A stretch of 64,000 nucleotides of DNA from MFD04580-c1 sp963702995 (lineage in GTDB: Bacteria > Planctomycetota > Phycisphaerae > Tepidisphaerales > Tepidisphaeraceae): positions 3,844,001-3,908,000 of the forward strand of contig OY969783.1 of NCBI GenBank assembly GCA_963702995.1, read 5' to 3'. Below the pieces are notes generated by a model, which saw nothing but the letters and a program-made list of their open reading frames with translations, was not told where the DNA came from and did no database searches. Positions 42,627 through 51,274 of the stretch are shown in pieces. Each line of letters opens with the position of its first letter. Positions within the stretch are counted from its first letter, which is position 1. The translations under genes were made by a program, and so were the position numbers.

Positions 42627-43295
42627 TTACTTGCCGGCTGCGGGGAGCACCTTGATGCTTTTGGGGCTGGTCGGGCAATCCTGTTCGCAGACGCCGCAGC
42701 CGGTGCACCCGGCGGAGTGGACGGCGATGCGGCCGTCGATCAACTCGATCGCCTTCGACCCCACCGGGCAGTGATCGACGCAGATCGTGCAGTTGTCGCC
42801 TTGCGATCGGACGCACCATTGCTCGCGCCAGCCGGCCGTACCCATGTGGATGTCTTCGCGGGGCGTGGGGATCAGGGCGTTCGTCGGGCAACTGTGCATG
42901 CAGAGCAACCCGTCGCACAGCGTGCAGGCGGCTTCGGACGGGACGATGAAGGGGAAACCGTCCCCGCGGCCATCGGGCTCCAGTTTGATCGCCTGGACCG
43001 GGCAGACGCGGACGCACTCGCCGCAGCGGCTGCACGCGTTGATGAAGTCGGGCTCCTCGCGGGCGCCGGGCGGCCGCAGCCAGACGGTGAGCGACGTGCG
43101 CCGGACGGGGGTCGTGTTGATCGGCGGGATCGAAGGCGTCGCCGACGCCGCCGGCATGCCGGCGTCCAGTTGGCCGAGTTGCTGAATCACCCGTTCCAGC
43201 GGGCCGGCCGCCCGCGAAAGCGGCTTGATCAACTCCCCCAACGCCGCACGGAAGAACCGGCGGCGATGGATCGGCTTGTCGTCTGCATCGGCCAT
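42627..43295 (-). CDS. Polyferredoxin, NapG/MauM-like (four [4Fe-4S] sites)
   Basis: 222 residues. A leader with RRRFFRAALGELIKP suggests Tat export or membrane association. Four Cys clusters are visible: CSRCGECVRVCP, CTLCDGLLCMHSCP, CTICVDHCP and CTGCGVCEQDCP, enough for four [4Fe-4S] centres. This is the NapG/MauM ferredoxin pattern; NapG passes electrons to periplasmic nitrate reductase, but no nap or mau genes are near. It may feed another membrane redox enzyme. The downstream desaturase (next on the same strand, upstream by position) uses diiron chemistry and needs an electron donor, although a direct link is only inferred. Confidence 0.85.
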   Translation of the reverse strand: MADADDKPIHRRRFFRAALGELIKPLSRAAGPLERVIQQLGQLDAGMPAASATPSIPPINTTPVRRTSLTVWLRPPGAREEPDFINACSRCGECVRVCPVQAIKLEPDGRGDGFPFIVPSEAACTLCDGLLCMHSCPTNALIPTPREDIHMGTAGWREQWCVRSQGDNCTICVDHCPVGSKAIELIDGRIAVHSAGCTGCGVCEQDCPTSPKSIKVLPAAGK

Positions 43296-43426
43296 AGACG
43301 TGCGATCCTAACACTCCGGCGCTTGTCCAGCGCGATGCCTCGCGAAAAGCAAACCGCGAACGGCGTGGCCCTCGTCTTCGGGCAGCCGCCTGGACGCCGC
43401 GGAAAGCGACCGGGGCAGCCCCTCGG

Positions 43427-43481
43427 AACGCCGACGTCCCCGTCGGCCTTTCCGCGCCCAGCCGACGAGGATGTCGGCGTT
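43427..43481. repeat. Dispersed inverted repeat R6, copy 2
   Basis: AACGCCGACGTCCCCGTCGG and its inverse CCGACGAGGATGTCGGCGTT, 55 bp. Same family as 31418-31472. Confidence 0.75.
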
Positions 43482-43578
43482 CATCAGAGTTCTGGAAATT
43501 TGCCCGCAAACACGCCGATGCCCAACCATAAAAGAAAGCAGTCAGGCCATATCGGGCGCGCCGACTCAGACGCTTTAT

Positions 43579-44619
43579 CTAACCCGGCGTAGCCGGCGCT
43601 GGCTCGAGGTGGGTCGGCTCTGACACTTCGGCGGCCGCCGGCGCTTCCTTGCGGCGGCGCTTGGCGGCACGGGCGGTCGGGCCGGGCAGCCGGACATTTC
43701 GAACCAGCCCAAGCGCCTTCATCGCCCGGATCGAAACCCAGGCCAGGTCGAGCTGCCACCATTCCAGGCCATGGCGGGCGGAGGTCGGGAACGCGTGATG
43801 GTTGTTATGCCATCCTTCGCCGAAGGCGAGGAGCCCGAAGATCGGGTTGTTGCAGCTCATGTCGGGCGCCTGGTAGGGGCGGCTTCCCCAGACGTGGCAG
43901 ACCGAGTTAATGCTCCAGGTCACGTGGTGATGCAGCGTGTTGCGCACGAGGCCGCCCCAGATGAAGCCGGTGAAGGCCGCCCACCACGAGTGCGTGATCA
44001 GGCCCGCGATCGCGCCGGGCAGGAACCATCCGCCAATCATGTAGGCCCAGAACCACCGGTCCACGAACCGCAAGACGGGGTCGGCCACAAGATCGGGGAC
44101 GGAACGGGCAACGCCCGGCGGCTCGGGGGCGAACAGCCACCCCATGTGGGCGTGAAACATCCCCAAAAACATCCCCACGAAACCGTCGCCATGAAGGTGG
44201 GGCGAGTGTGGGTCGCCATCGCGGTCACTGTGGGTGTGGTGGCGGCGATGGACGGCGCACCATTGGATTACCGGGCCCTGGCCAGCGATCGACCCGCCTA
44301 TTGCCAGAAGGAGCCGCACCACCGGCCCGGCCTCAAGGCCGCGATGGGTGAACATGCGATGGAAGCCTATCGTGATGCCCAGGCTTGAGATCGAATAGAA
44401 CAGAGCCAGAAGCCCCAGATCGAGCCAGCCGACGCCGTGCCCCCACAGGAGCCAGATCGCGACGAGCAACCCGAGGACCGGCACGAAAACGCCGAAGGCC
44501 ATCGCCAGCGTCTCGATCAGTGGCTTGGGCTCAGGAAGGGCGTCAGGGTGTCGGTGATGGTGCCCGGCAGCGTCGGCGGCCTCGGCTGACACGGTGCGAG
44601 GAGAAGATAAGATATTCAA
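43579..44619 (-). CDS. Acyl-CoA/fatty acid desaturase (delta-9 type)
   Basis: 346 residues, four transmembrane helices. The three histidine boxes of membrane desaturases are present: HRMFTH at 87-92, HRRHH at 124-128 and HNNHH at 271-275, which bind a diiron centre. Surrounding sequence (GITIGFHRMFTHRGL, WCAVHRRHHTHSDRDGDPHSP, FGEGWHNNHHAFP) matches stearoyl-CoA desaturase-like enzymes that add a delta-9 double bond using O2. The start at 44619 precedes a His-rich cytosolic N-terminus. It is divergent from the radical SAM gene across 296 bp. Confidence 0.9.
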   Translation of the reverse strand: MNILSSPRTVSAEAADAAGHHHRHPDALPEPKPLIETLAMAFGVFVPVLGLLVAIWLLWGHGVGWLDLGLLALFYSISSLGITIGFHRMFTHRGLEAGPVVRLLLAIGGSIAGQGPVIQWCAVHRRHHTHSDRDGDPHSPHLHGDGFVGMFLGMFHAHMGWLFAPEPPGVARSVPDLVADPVLRFVDRWFWAYMIGGWFLPGAIAGLITHSWWAAFTGFIWGGLVRNTLHHHVTWSINSVCHVWGSRPYQAPDMSCNNPIFGLLAFGEGWHNNHHAFPTSARHGLEWWQLDLAWVSIRAMKALGLVRNVRLPGPTARAAKRRRKEAPAAAEVSEPTHLEPAPATPG

Positions 44620-44915
44620 GCAGCCTACCTCTATCGAACGCGGCCGGGGCTCCGCCCGGCCGCCTGGCGTTTGACGAAACTGTAGGTTCGTCGCCCACGA
44701 TTACAAGCCTGGAATTCAAGCCCTTCTCCGCCGGATCGCCGTCCCATGACGGAGCCGCCATACGGAAATCCCGCCCGACTTTCACAGGTTTCAGGGCTAC
44801 GATATCGCTCGTCCCCTCGGGGTTGCGTAAAGACCGCTTGCTGTCCTGTCGGGCGATCGAAACGCAAAGCTGCCATCGCGGTACTGAAGTACGGTCGTCG
44901 TTACTTGAGCTGAGC
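44620..44915. other. Divergent intergenic region
   Basis: 296 bp between the desaturase and the radical SAM gene, which point away from each other. An open frame runs through it in the radical SAM frame but shows no protein-like features. No repeat seen. Confidence 0.4.
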
Positions 44916-46247
44916 ATGGAATTACAAACGCTGTCGGATGCAAAGGCCCCGGAAGTTAAGACCGAGGTCGGCAGCTACTTCGTCGCAAATTACCCGCCGT
45001 TCTCGGTCTGGTCGCCTGCCCATCAACCGGCGATCCAGCACGCTTTGAGCACAAAGCCGGCCGAGGCGACGCCGCTGGGGCTTTACCTTCACATCCCCTT
45101 CTGCCGGAAGCGCTGCAAGTTCTGCTACTTCCGAGTCTACACGGATAAGAACGCAAGCGAGATCGAGAACTACCTGTCGGCCCTGGCGCGGGAGATTGAC
45201 CTGTACGCCGACCGCGACGGGCTGGTCGGCCGCCAGTTCGAGTTCGTCTATTTCGGCGGCGGGACGCCCTCTTATCTGTCCAATGAGCAGTTGCTTCGGA
45301 TGGTCGAGCGGATCAACCATCGCTGGCGCTGGGACGCGGCCAAGGAAGTGACGTTCGAGTGCGAGCCGGGGACGCTCAAGGAGTCCAAGCTCCGCACAAT
45401 CAAAGAGATCGGGGTCACGCGGCTGTCGCTCGGGGTCGAGCATTTTGACGACGAGGTCCTGTCGATCAACGGGCGGGCGCACAAGTCGCCCGAGATCACC
45501 CGGGCTTACCAGTGGGCGCGGGAGGTCGGTTTCCCGCAGATTAATATCGACCTGATCGCCGGCATGCTCGGCGAGACCGAGGACAAGTGGAAGGATACGG
45601 TCGAGAAAGCCGTCGCCATGGACGCCGATAGCGTCACCATCTACCAGATGGAAGTCCCCTATAACACCGGCATTGCGAAAGATGCCCGCGAGCACGGCGG
45701 CGTGTCGGCGGTGGCGAGCTGGGCGCAGAAGCGTGCGTGGGTGGATTACGCCTTTAAGCAGTTCGAGGCGAGCGGGTACGCGGTCTCCAGCGCTTATACG
45801 CTGGTGAAGCCGGAGCGGCACGCGGGCTTTGTCTATCGCGATTCGCTCTGGCGCGGCGCGGATTTGGTCGCCACGGGCGTCGCCTCGTTCGGCCATTTCC
45901 AGGGCGTCCACTATCAGAACCTGGACCAGTGGGAAACCTATATCGAAAAGCTCGATCAGGGGGAGCTGCCGATCCATCGCGCTCTGCCGATCAACGATCA
46001 CCAGCGTCTGATCCGCGAGATGATCCTCCTCCTGAAGACCGGCCATCTGGAAGCGGCCTACTTCAAGGGGAAATTCGGCGTTGAGATCCTCAACGAATTC
46101 GGCCCAGCCTGGCAGTCGCTGGTGGACGAGGGGTTCGCCTCGATCGGCGATGGGTCGGTCCAGCTGTCACGCAAGGGGCTGCTGCAGGTGGATACGCTGC
46201 TGCCCCGTTTCTTCGAGCCGGAGCACCGGGGCATCCGTTACACCTGA
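44916..46247 (+). CDS. HemN/HemW-like radical SAM enzyme (coproporphyrinogen oxidase family)
   Basis: 443 residues from ATG 44916. The radical SAM cluster is CxxxCxxC: Cys63, Cys67, Cys70 in PFCRKRCKFCYF. FGGGTPSYLS (SAM-binding GGxTP), VTFECEPGTL, RLSLGVEHFDDEVL and INIDLIAGMLGET follow the HemN/HemW order. The C-terminal HemN domain is present (INDHQRLIREMILLLKTG...LVDEGFASIGDG). The CYFRVYTDKN stretch is not the CGC/CAF of true HemN or HemW, so it is a paralogue of unknown substrate. It heads a run of four co-directional genes with a UbiC-like protein, a flavoprotein and a thioesterase. Confidence 0.8.
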   Translation: MELQTLSDAKAPEVKTEVGSYFVANYPPFSVWSPAHQPAIQHALSTKPAEATPLGLYLHIPFCRKRCKFCYFRVYTDKNASEIENYLSALAREIDLYADRDGLVGRQFEFVYFGGGTPSYLSNEQLLRMVERINHRWRWDAAKEVTFECEPGTLKESKLRTIKEIGVTRLSLGVEHFDDEVLSINGRAHKSPEITRAYQWAREVGFPQINIDLIAGMLGETEDKWKDTVEKAVAMDADSVTIYQMEVPYNTGIAKDAREHGGVSAVASWAQKRAWVDYAFKQFEASGYAVSSAYTLVKPERHAGFVYRDSLWRGADLVATGVASFGHFQGVHYQNLDQWETYIEKLDQGELPIHRALPINDHQRLIREMILLLKTGHLEAAYFKGKFGVEILNEFGPAWQSLVDEGFASIGDGSVQLSRKGLLQVDTLLPRFFEPEHRGIRYT

Positions 46248-46345
46248 ACCGGCTGGCCCGCCGGATCGACGCGCGGAGCCGATCGCGGCCGGTGCGCGTC
46301 AGGACGGGCAGGCGGCGGCCATGGTTTTCCTTCTGGGAATCGCAG

Positions 46346-47008
46346 ATGGAACTCAAGTGCAAGTCGAACCTGACGGAACTGCCCCACGCCGAGAGCGCCC
46401 TGCTCGACCTGTGCCGCCCGTTCGTCGATGAAGGGTTCGCCCCACGATGCGAGGTGGCCCAACCGGATGAAATCCCGTTCCCGGCGGATCAACTCCTGGT
46501 TCATCACGAGCACATGACGGTCGTACTCGAGAAACACCACGGTTCAGCGGTTGACGTTCACGTATTGGAAGAGCACCTCGACGGCGACTTGTACACCCGG
46601 AAGATCAGCCTTACGCCGCAAGGCGGGCCCAACGCCGGCAGGCCGGTGGAATGGGGGATCGTCAAGCTCGACTTCCGTTTCATGGCGCGGGCGGTTCGCG
46701 ACGAGATCCTCGCCAAGCGGCTGCCGCTGGGCGCGGTCTTGATCAAGCACAGGGTTTTGCGGCGGATCAAGCCGCGATGGTTCCTCCGCCTGCCGGTGGA
46801 CGGCCCGATCCTTGGTCTTTTTCAGGCGCCCGCGGCCGGCGGCAAGGCGGTCAACGGCGCCGCCCGCGCGATGGCGGCCCACCAGCCGCCGAGCAGGAAC
46901 GGGCACGAGGCGTTCGCATACGGCCGCATCGGGACGATCTACTGCAACGACGAACCGGCGATCGAATTACTTGAAGTCGTGCTGAATACGGCCGTCAGCC
47001 ATTCTTAG
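46346..47008 (+). CDS. UbiC/chorismate lyase-like protein
   Basis: 220 residues from ATG 46346. The pattern LLVHHEHMTVVLEKHHGSAVDV, EWGIVKLDF, LPLGAVLIKHRVLRRI and, at the end, AYGRIGTIYCNDEPAIELLEVV recalls the chorismate lyase/UTRA-like fold found in chorismate-lyase-like proteins that supply 4-hydroxybenzoate for polyene or ubiquinone synthesis. The key Arg and Glu of UbiC cannot be assigned with certainty. It lies 98 bp after the radical SAM gene on the same strand. Its stop codon TAG is supplied by the left end of an R4 repeat. Confidence 0.55.
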   Translation: MELKCKSNLTELPHAESALLDLCRPFVDEGFAPRCEVAQPDEIPFPADQLLVHHEHMTVVLEKHHGSAVDVHVLEEHLDGDLYTRKISLTPQGGPNAGRPVEWGIVKLDFRFMARAVRDEILAKRLPLGAVLIKHRVLRRIKPRWFLRLPVDGPILGLFQAPAAGGKAVNGAARAMAAHQPPSRNGHEAFAYGRIGTIYCNDEPAIELLEVVLNTAVSHS

Positions 47009-47230
47009 CACTACAGCGCGGCCTCGCGAATCGCGGCGTAACGACGAAGGCAAAATCCGAAGCCTCAAATGCGAAGGAATGGCCGAGCGGAAAGAAAGAA
47101 AGCCGATAAGAGCGGATGCGGATGGAGAGCCGTTTCCCGCTTCGTCCGCTTTTCAGCTTCTTTGGGATTTCGTGCTTCGGAATTCTCTTTTTTGGCAAGG
47201 CTTTACGGCTGTTCCGAGTTGGACTGTTAG
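47005..47230. repeat. Dispersed inverted repeat R4, copy 2
   Basis: Begins TTAGCACTACAGCGCG, with inner AATCCGAAGCCTCAAATGCG and GGGATTTCGTGCTTCGGA in inverse arrangement, diverged from 24723-24937. The rest of the 47009-47340 gap shows no gene. Confidence 0.7.
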
Positions 47231-47340
47231 TGGATCAAGGGTTTTGAAACTTGCACGACCGGCAAGCACCGTAAACTTCTACCAGCAGGGGCGGCATCCA
47301 GCCGACTTCGCTCGCCCGAGCCCGTTTGTGGAGCACAACG

Positions 47341-48712
47341 ATGATGAGTTCGACCGACACCGCTTCCGACGCCACGCATCACATTCAAAGCAAGGGTGGC
47401 ATCGGCATGGGCGACGAGTCCAGCACGTATGACGTGGTCGTTATCGGCGGCGGCCCCGCCGGGTCAACCGTCGCCGCGTTGGTGGCCGACGCGGGCCACA
47501 AGGTGCTGGTCGTTGAGCGGGCCCGCTTCCCCCGGTTTCACATCGGCGAATCGCTGATGCCCGAAACGTACTGGACGTTCGAGCGCCTGGGCATGCTGTC
47601 GAAGATGAAGGAGAGCAGCTTCGTCAAGAAATACAGCGTGCAGTTCGTCACGGCGTCGGGGAAGGACTCGGCCCCGTTCTTCTTTGAAGACCGCAACCCA
47701 CACGAATGCAGCCAGACATGGCAGGTCGAGCGCGCCAAGTTCGACGAAATGATGCTCGACAACGCCGCCGAGAAGGGAGCGACGGTCTGGCAGGAGACCA
47801 ACGTCGTTGATGTCCTCCTGGAGCCGACCGAAAACGACTCCCTGCCTCGCGCGACCGGGGTCGTGGTGCAGCGAATGGGTGAACCAAGCCCCCGGACGAT
47901 CAAGGCGAAAATTGTCGTTGACGCCACCGGCATGAACGCGATGCTGAGCCGCCGGCTGGGCATACGCAACGTCGATCCGAAGCTCCGCAAGGCGGCCGTC
48001 TTCAGTCATTACAAGCGCTGCAAGCGTGACCCGGGGAAAAACGGGGCGCCACGCTGGTGATCTCGACCCGGCAGAACGACGGATGGTTCTGGTATATTCC
48101 GCTCTCGGACGACGTGACCAGTGTCGGCGTCGTTGCCGAGCTGGACCGGCTGATGAAGGGCCGCGAGGGGACACCGGAACAGATTCTCAACGAAGAGATC
48201 GCCAACTGCCCGGGCCTCACCGAGCGGATGGGAACCGCCGAGCGGTGTGGCGACGTTCACGTGCTGAGCGATTTTCCTACCGCGCCAGCCGCTGCGCCGG
48301 CGAGGGGTGGGTGCTGGTCGGGGACGCCTTTGGCTTTCTCGACCCGATGTATTCGTCCGGGGTTTTCCTGGCGCTAAAGAGCGGCGAGATGGCGGCCGAC
48401 ACAATTGCGGCCGCACTTGCCGCCGGGGATGTCTCCGCGGCGCGATTGAGCGGATGGGGCGACCCCCTGAGCGAAGGGATGCAGACGATTCGTAAGCTCG
48501 TCTATGCCTTCTACACGAAGGAATTTTCTTTCGGCCGCTTCATTAAGGCCCACCCACATCATCAGAACGATATCACCGCGCTCTTGATCGGCGATGTGTT
48601 CCGGCCCGAGGCGGGCGAGGTCTTCAAGCCGATGGGCGAGATGGCGCCGATCCCGCCAAGCATCCCCTTGCAAAAGCCGGCGCCGTCCCGACCGGCGTTA
48701 CAGACCGTCTAG
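47341..48712 (+). CDS. FAD-dependent oxidoreductase, tryptophan-halogenase superfamily, two frame breaks
   Basis: About 457 residues. An N-terminal Rossmann FAD site (DVVVIGGGPAGSTVAALVAD) is followed by the superfamily motif FHIGESLMPETYW, WQVERAKFDEMML, and VVDATGMNAMLSRRLG. After a break near 48042 (GGGGAAAAACGGGG tract) the next frame gives DGWFWYIPLSDD, the WxWxIP motif of flavin halogenase-like enzymes. After a second break near 48274 (TTTT) the frame continues EGWVLVGDAFGFLDPMYSSGVFLAL, the FAD-pyrophosphate/ribityl motif, and then the C-terminal domain. Both breaks lie in homopolymers. It may be a halogenase, a hydroxylase or a geranylgeranyl-reductase-like saturase. Third gene of the radical SAM cluster. 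Confidence 0.75.
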
Positions 48713-48811
48713 GCGCCGTCCGCCGTGGCCCGGTCGCCCGCCGCGTGGAACAAACGTTGCCTGTAAGCGGGCTTAAAACGACCGAACGTCGTTAACGGAT
48801 CGTATGTTAGA

Positions 48812-48841
48812 CGCGGGCCCGCAAGCGCGGGCCCGCGTTTT
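48812..48841 (+). terminator. Rho-independent terminator
   Basis: An 11-bp perfect stem CGCGGGCCCGC / GCGGGCCCGCG with loop AAGC is followed by TTTT. It ends the flavoprotein transcript. Because the next gene starts only 53 bp on, the thioesterase may be transcribed separately or by read-through. Confidence 0.7.
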
Positions 48842-48893
48842 GCCGTTGCCGCGGCCGCCATTTCAGTCGAGGACGTCCCGCTTGAGTGACGCG

Positions 48894-49307
48894 ATGCCGA
48901 CCGACTACTCCATCACGCGGCGGGTGCAGTTCTCCGAGACCGACATGGCGGGGATCGTGCATTTTTCGAACTACTTCCGGATGATGGAAGAGGTCGAGCA
49001 CGCATTCTTCCGGTCGGTGGGCTTGAGCGTCTCGATGCAGCACGACGGGCTGCACGTCGGTTGGCCGCGGGTGTCGGCGGGTTGTGAGTATTTCGGTCCC
49101 GTCCGCTTCGAAGATGAGGTCGTGCTGACGTTGCGGGTGGTGAAGGTGGGGGAGAAGTCGTTCTCCTACGAAGTGGATTTCTCCGTCGGCGGACGCCGCA
49201 TGGCGCTGGGGAAGACAACGAGCGTCTGCTGCGCCATCGAGCCCGGAGGCAAGATGAAGTCCATCTCCATCCCCCAAACCCTCCGCGAAAAACTGGCCGC
49301 CCAATGA
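48894..49307 (+). CDS. Hotdog-fold acyl-CoA thioesterase (4HBT family)
   Basis: 137 residues. The 4HBT signature RRVQFSETDMAGIVHFSNYFRMMEE has the catalytic Asp in ETDMAG, followed by the long hotdog helix and strands CEYFGPVRFEDEVVLTLRVVKVGEKSF. It should hydrolyse an acyl- or aromatic-CoA or ACP thioester. The start ATG at 48894 (MPTDYSITRR) is preferred over an in-frame ATG at 48804 within the terminator. It is fourth in the radical SAM/UbiC-like/flavoprotein run, which fits release of a lipid or aryl product. Confidence 0.85.
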   Translation: MPTDYSITRRVQFSETDMAGIVHFSNYFRMMEEVEHAFFRSVGLSVSMQHDGLHVGWPRVSAGCEYFGPVRFEDEVVLTLRVVKVGEKSFSYEVDFSVGGRRMALGKTTSVCCAIEPGGKMKSISIPQTLREKLAAQ

Positions 49308-49409
49308 AACGGGGAGACTCCCCTTTCTTGCAAGAGTTGCAGGATGGACGGCGCGTCAGTGGGTGAAGATCATGCGCGGGACGGGGCATGGGTCCACGAC
49401 AGGCTCGGG

Positions 49410-51258
49410 ATGACGCTCAGCCGCAAGATTATCTACAAGAACCTCATTCTGCTCCTGTGGCTGCTGCTGCTGGGGATGGCCACCATCTGGGGCCTGCTGG
49501 GGTTACGCCGGAACATCCGCATTGCCACGCGCCAGTGCGGGGAGCTGCGGGACATTGAGGCGATCAGCGTTCGCGTAGCGGCCGCTCGCGGGATGCTGGC
49601 TTCGACCTCGCCTTCGGAGCCGGATGTCCGACTGATCCTGCGGGATGCTTCAGCCGGGCTGCGCGACTTCATCAAGTCACAAGGGCAGGACCTCCAGGGC
49701 ACGGCCGAAACCGGCGACCCCGCCCACAACAACCGCGAGATCGAGCTTGCCCGTCACGCCAGCGAGAAGATCCGCCTGGTCCAGCTTGCGCTCGATTCGA
49801 TGCAGGTCGCGGCGTCCGCGGGCGCTCCGGAGGCGACGACTGAGCTGGAGCGAATGCGTGCGGTCGTCGCTCCGCTCGATGCGGCGCTGACGGACCTCGG
49901 CCGCATCGTCCAAGAATGCACGGCGCTGACCAACGAGGCCCAGAACGCGGCGAGTGAAGGGCTTCGAATGACGCTCGAAGTGACCGCCGTGATGTCGGCC
50001 TGCGCGCTGCTGACGGCGGCCGCCATCAGCCTCGGGCAGTATCGCGCGATCATGATCCCGCTTCGTCGGCTGCATCTGGGCGTTCGGATGCTCGCCCGGG
50101 CCGATTTCTCAGATCGGCTTGAAGCGACCGGCGACCTGGAGTTCGTCGAGCTGACAGAAGACTTCAACCGAATGGCGGCCGAGCTGCGCGACTTCTATCT
50201 GCGGCTCGAACAGAAGGTCGGCGAGAAGAGCCGCCAGCTTGTTCGGTCCGAGCGTCTGGCCAGCGTCGGATTCCTTGCGGCCGGCGTCGCCCACGAGATC
50301 AACAACCCGCTTGGGATCATCGCGGGGTATGCCGAACTCTCCCTGAAACAGGGGCCGCGCGGCGACGCGGACGCGTCGGCGTCCGACCGGCAACTGGGGT
50401 GGCTGCGGGTCATCCGGGATGAAGCGTTCCGCTGCAAGCAGATCACCCAGAAGCTGTTGAGCCTGTCTCGCGGCGGCGACGACGTTCGCGAACCGGTTGA
50501 GCTGGCGCGGGCCGCCGAAGAAGTGGCCGCCATGATTGGCGGGCTCTCCAAGTACCAGGGGCGCCGGCTCGTTGTCCGAATGGCCGCGACTGTGGCCGGT
50601 CATTCCGGGCGCGACGCCTCGGGTTCGCGCGAGCGGGGCAAGCCGGGCGCGGGCCCGACGGCGAACTCTGGGTCAACGCGAACCTCGCGGAGATGAAACA
50701 GGTATTACTCAACCTGACGCTGAACGCGCTCGATGCCGTCCCGGCGGACGGGGGCGAAGTCCGGATCGAGGGAGGCTTTGCCCAGGTCGGCGAGGGATCG
50801 GCGGATGTCCATCCGCCGGCGACGCACGGCTCGTTGCGCTCTGCGCATGCGTTGGATCGGTGGGTCGAGATCGCCGTCATCGACAACGGCCGCGGCATGA
50901 CGCAGGAGGTGCTCGAACGGATATTCGAGCCATTTTACACCGATAAGCGCGGCGCCACCGAGCCGGGGACCGGCCTGGGGCTTTCCATCACGCACGCCAT
51001 CGTCGAGCGGCATGGCGGCTACATTCGCGCCGAGTCGCCCGGGCCGGGCCGAGGCAGCCGCTTCACCATTCGATTCCCCTGGATCGACGCGCCGGTGAGT
51101 CGGGCGCGCCGAAACAGCGTCGCCGCGCGGCGCGGCCTGGGCTTTCCACTGTCGGCCTGCGCGGGCCGGCCGCCGCCGCTGGCGTCGCCGTGGACGAGGC
51201 GGGGCTTGCCCTGGCGACCGACTCCGCACCGGCGACGATCGCACCACTGGCCCCTTAA
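49410..51258 (+). CDS. Membrane sensor histidine kinase, two frame breaks
   Basis: Start ATG 49410. A transmembrane helix at 11-30, a periplasmic helical sensor (about 35-190), a second helix at about 190-210, HAMP at 213-265, and HisKA with phosphoacceptor His295 in AAGVAHEINNPLGII. The kinase ATPase domain is reached after a break near 50655: NLTLNALDAV (N box), VIDNGRGM (G1), FEPFYTDKRG and GTGLGLSITHAIVERHGG (G2). Near 51093 a second break shifts the tail; the proper frame ends at 51258 (stop 51256-51258). Together about 615 residues. NtrB-like. The response regulator follows after 16 bp, so they are a pair. Confidence 0.8.
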
Positions 51259-51274
51259 GAAAAGGCTTCGCCCC

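Noticed and set aside
44385..44915. N-terminal extension of the radical SAM protein
   Set aside because: Overlaps the desaturase start on the other strand and has no conserved sequence before MELQTL.
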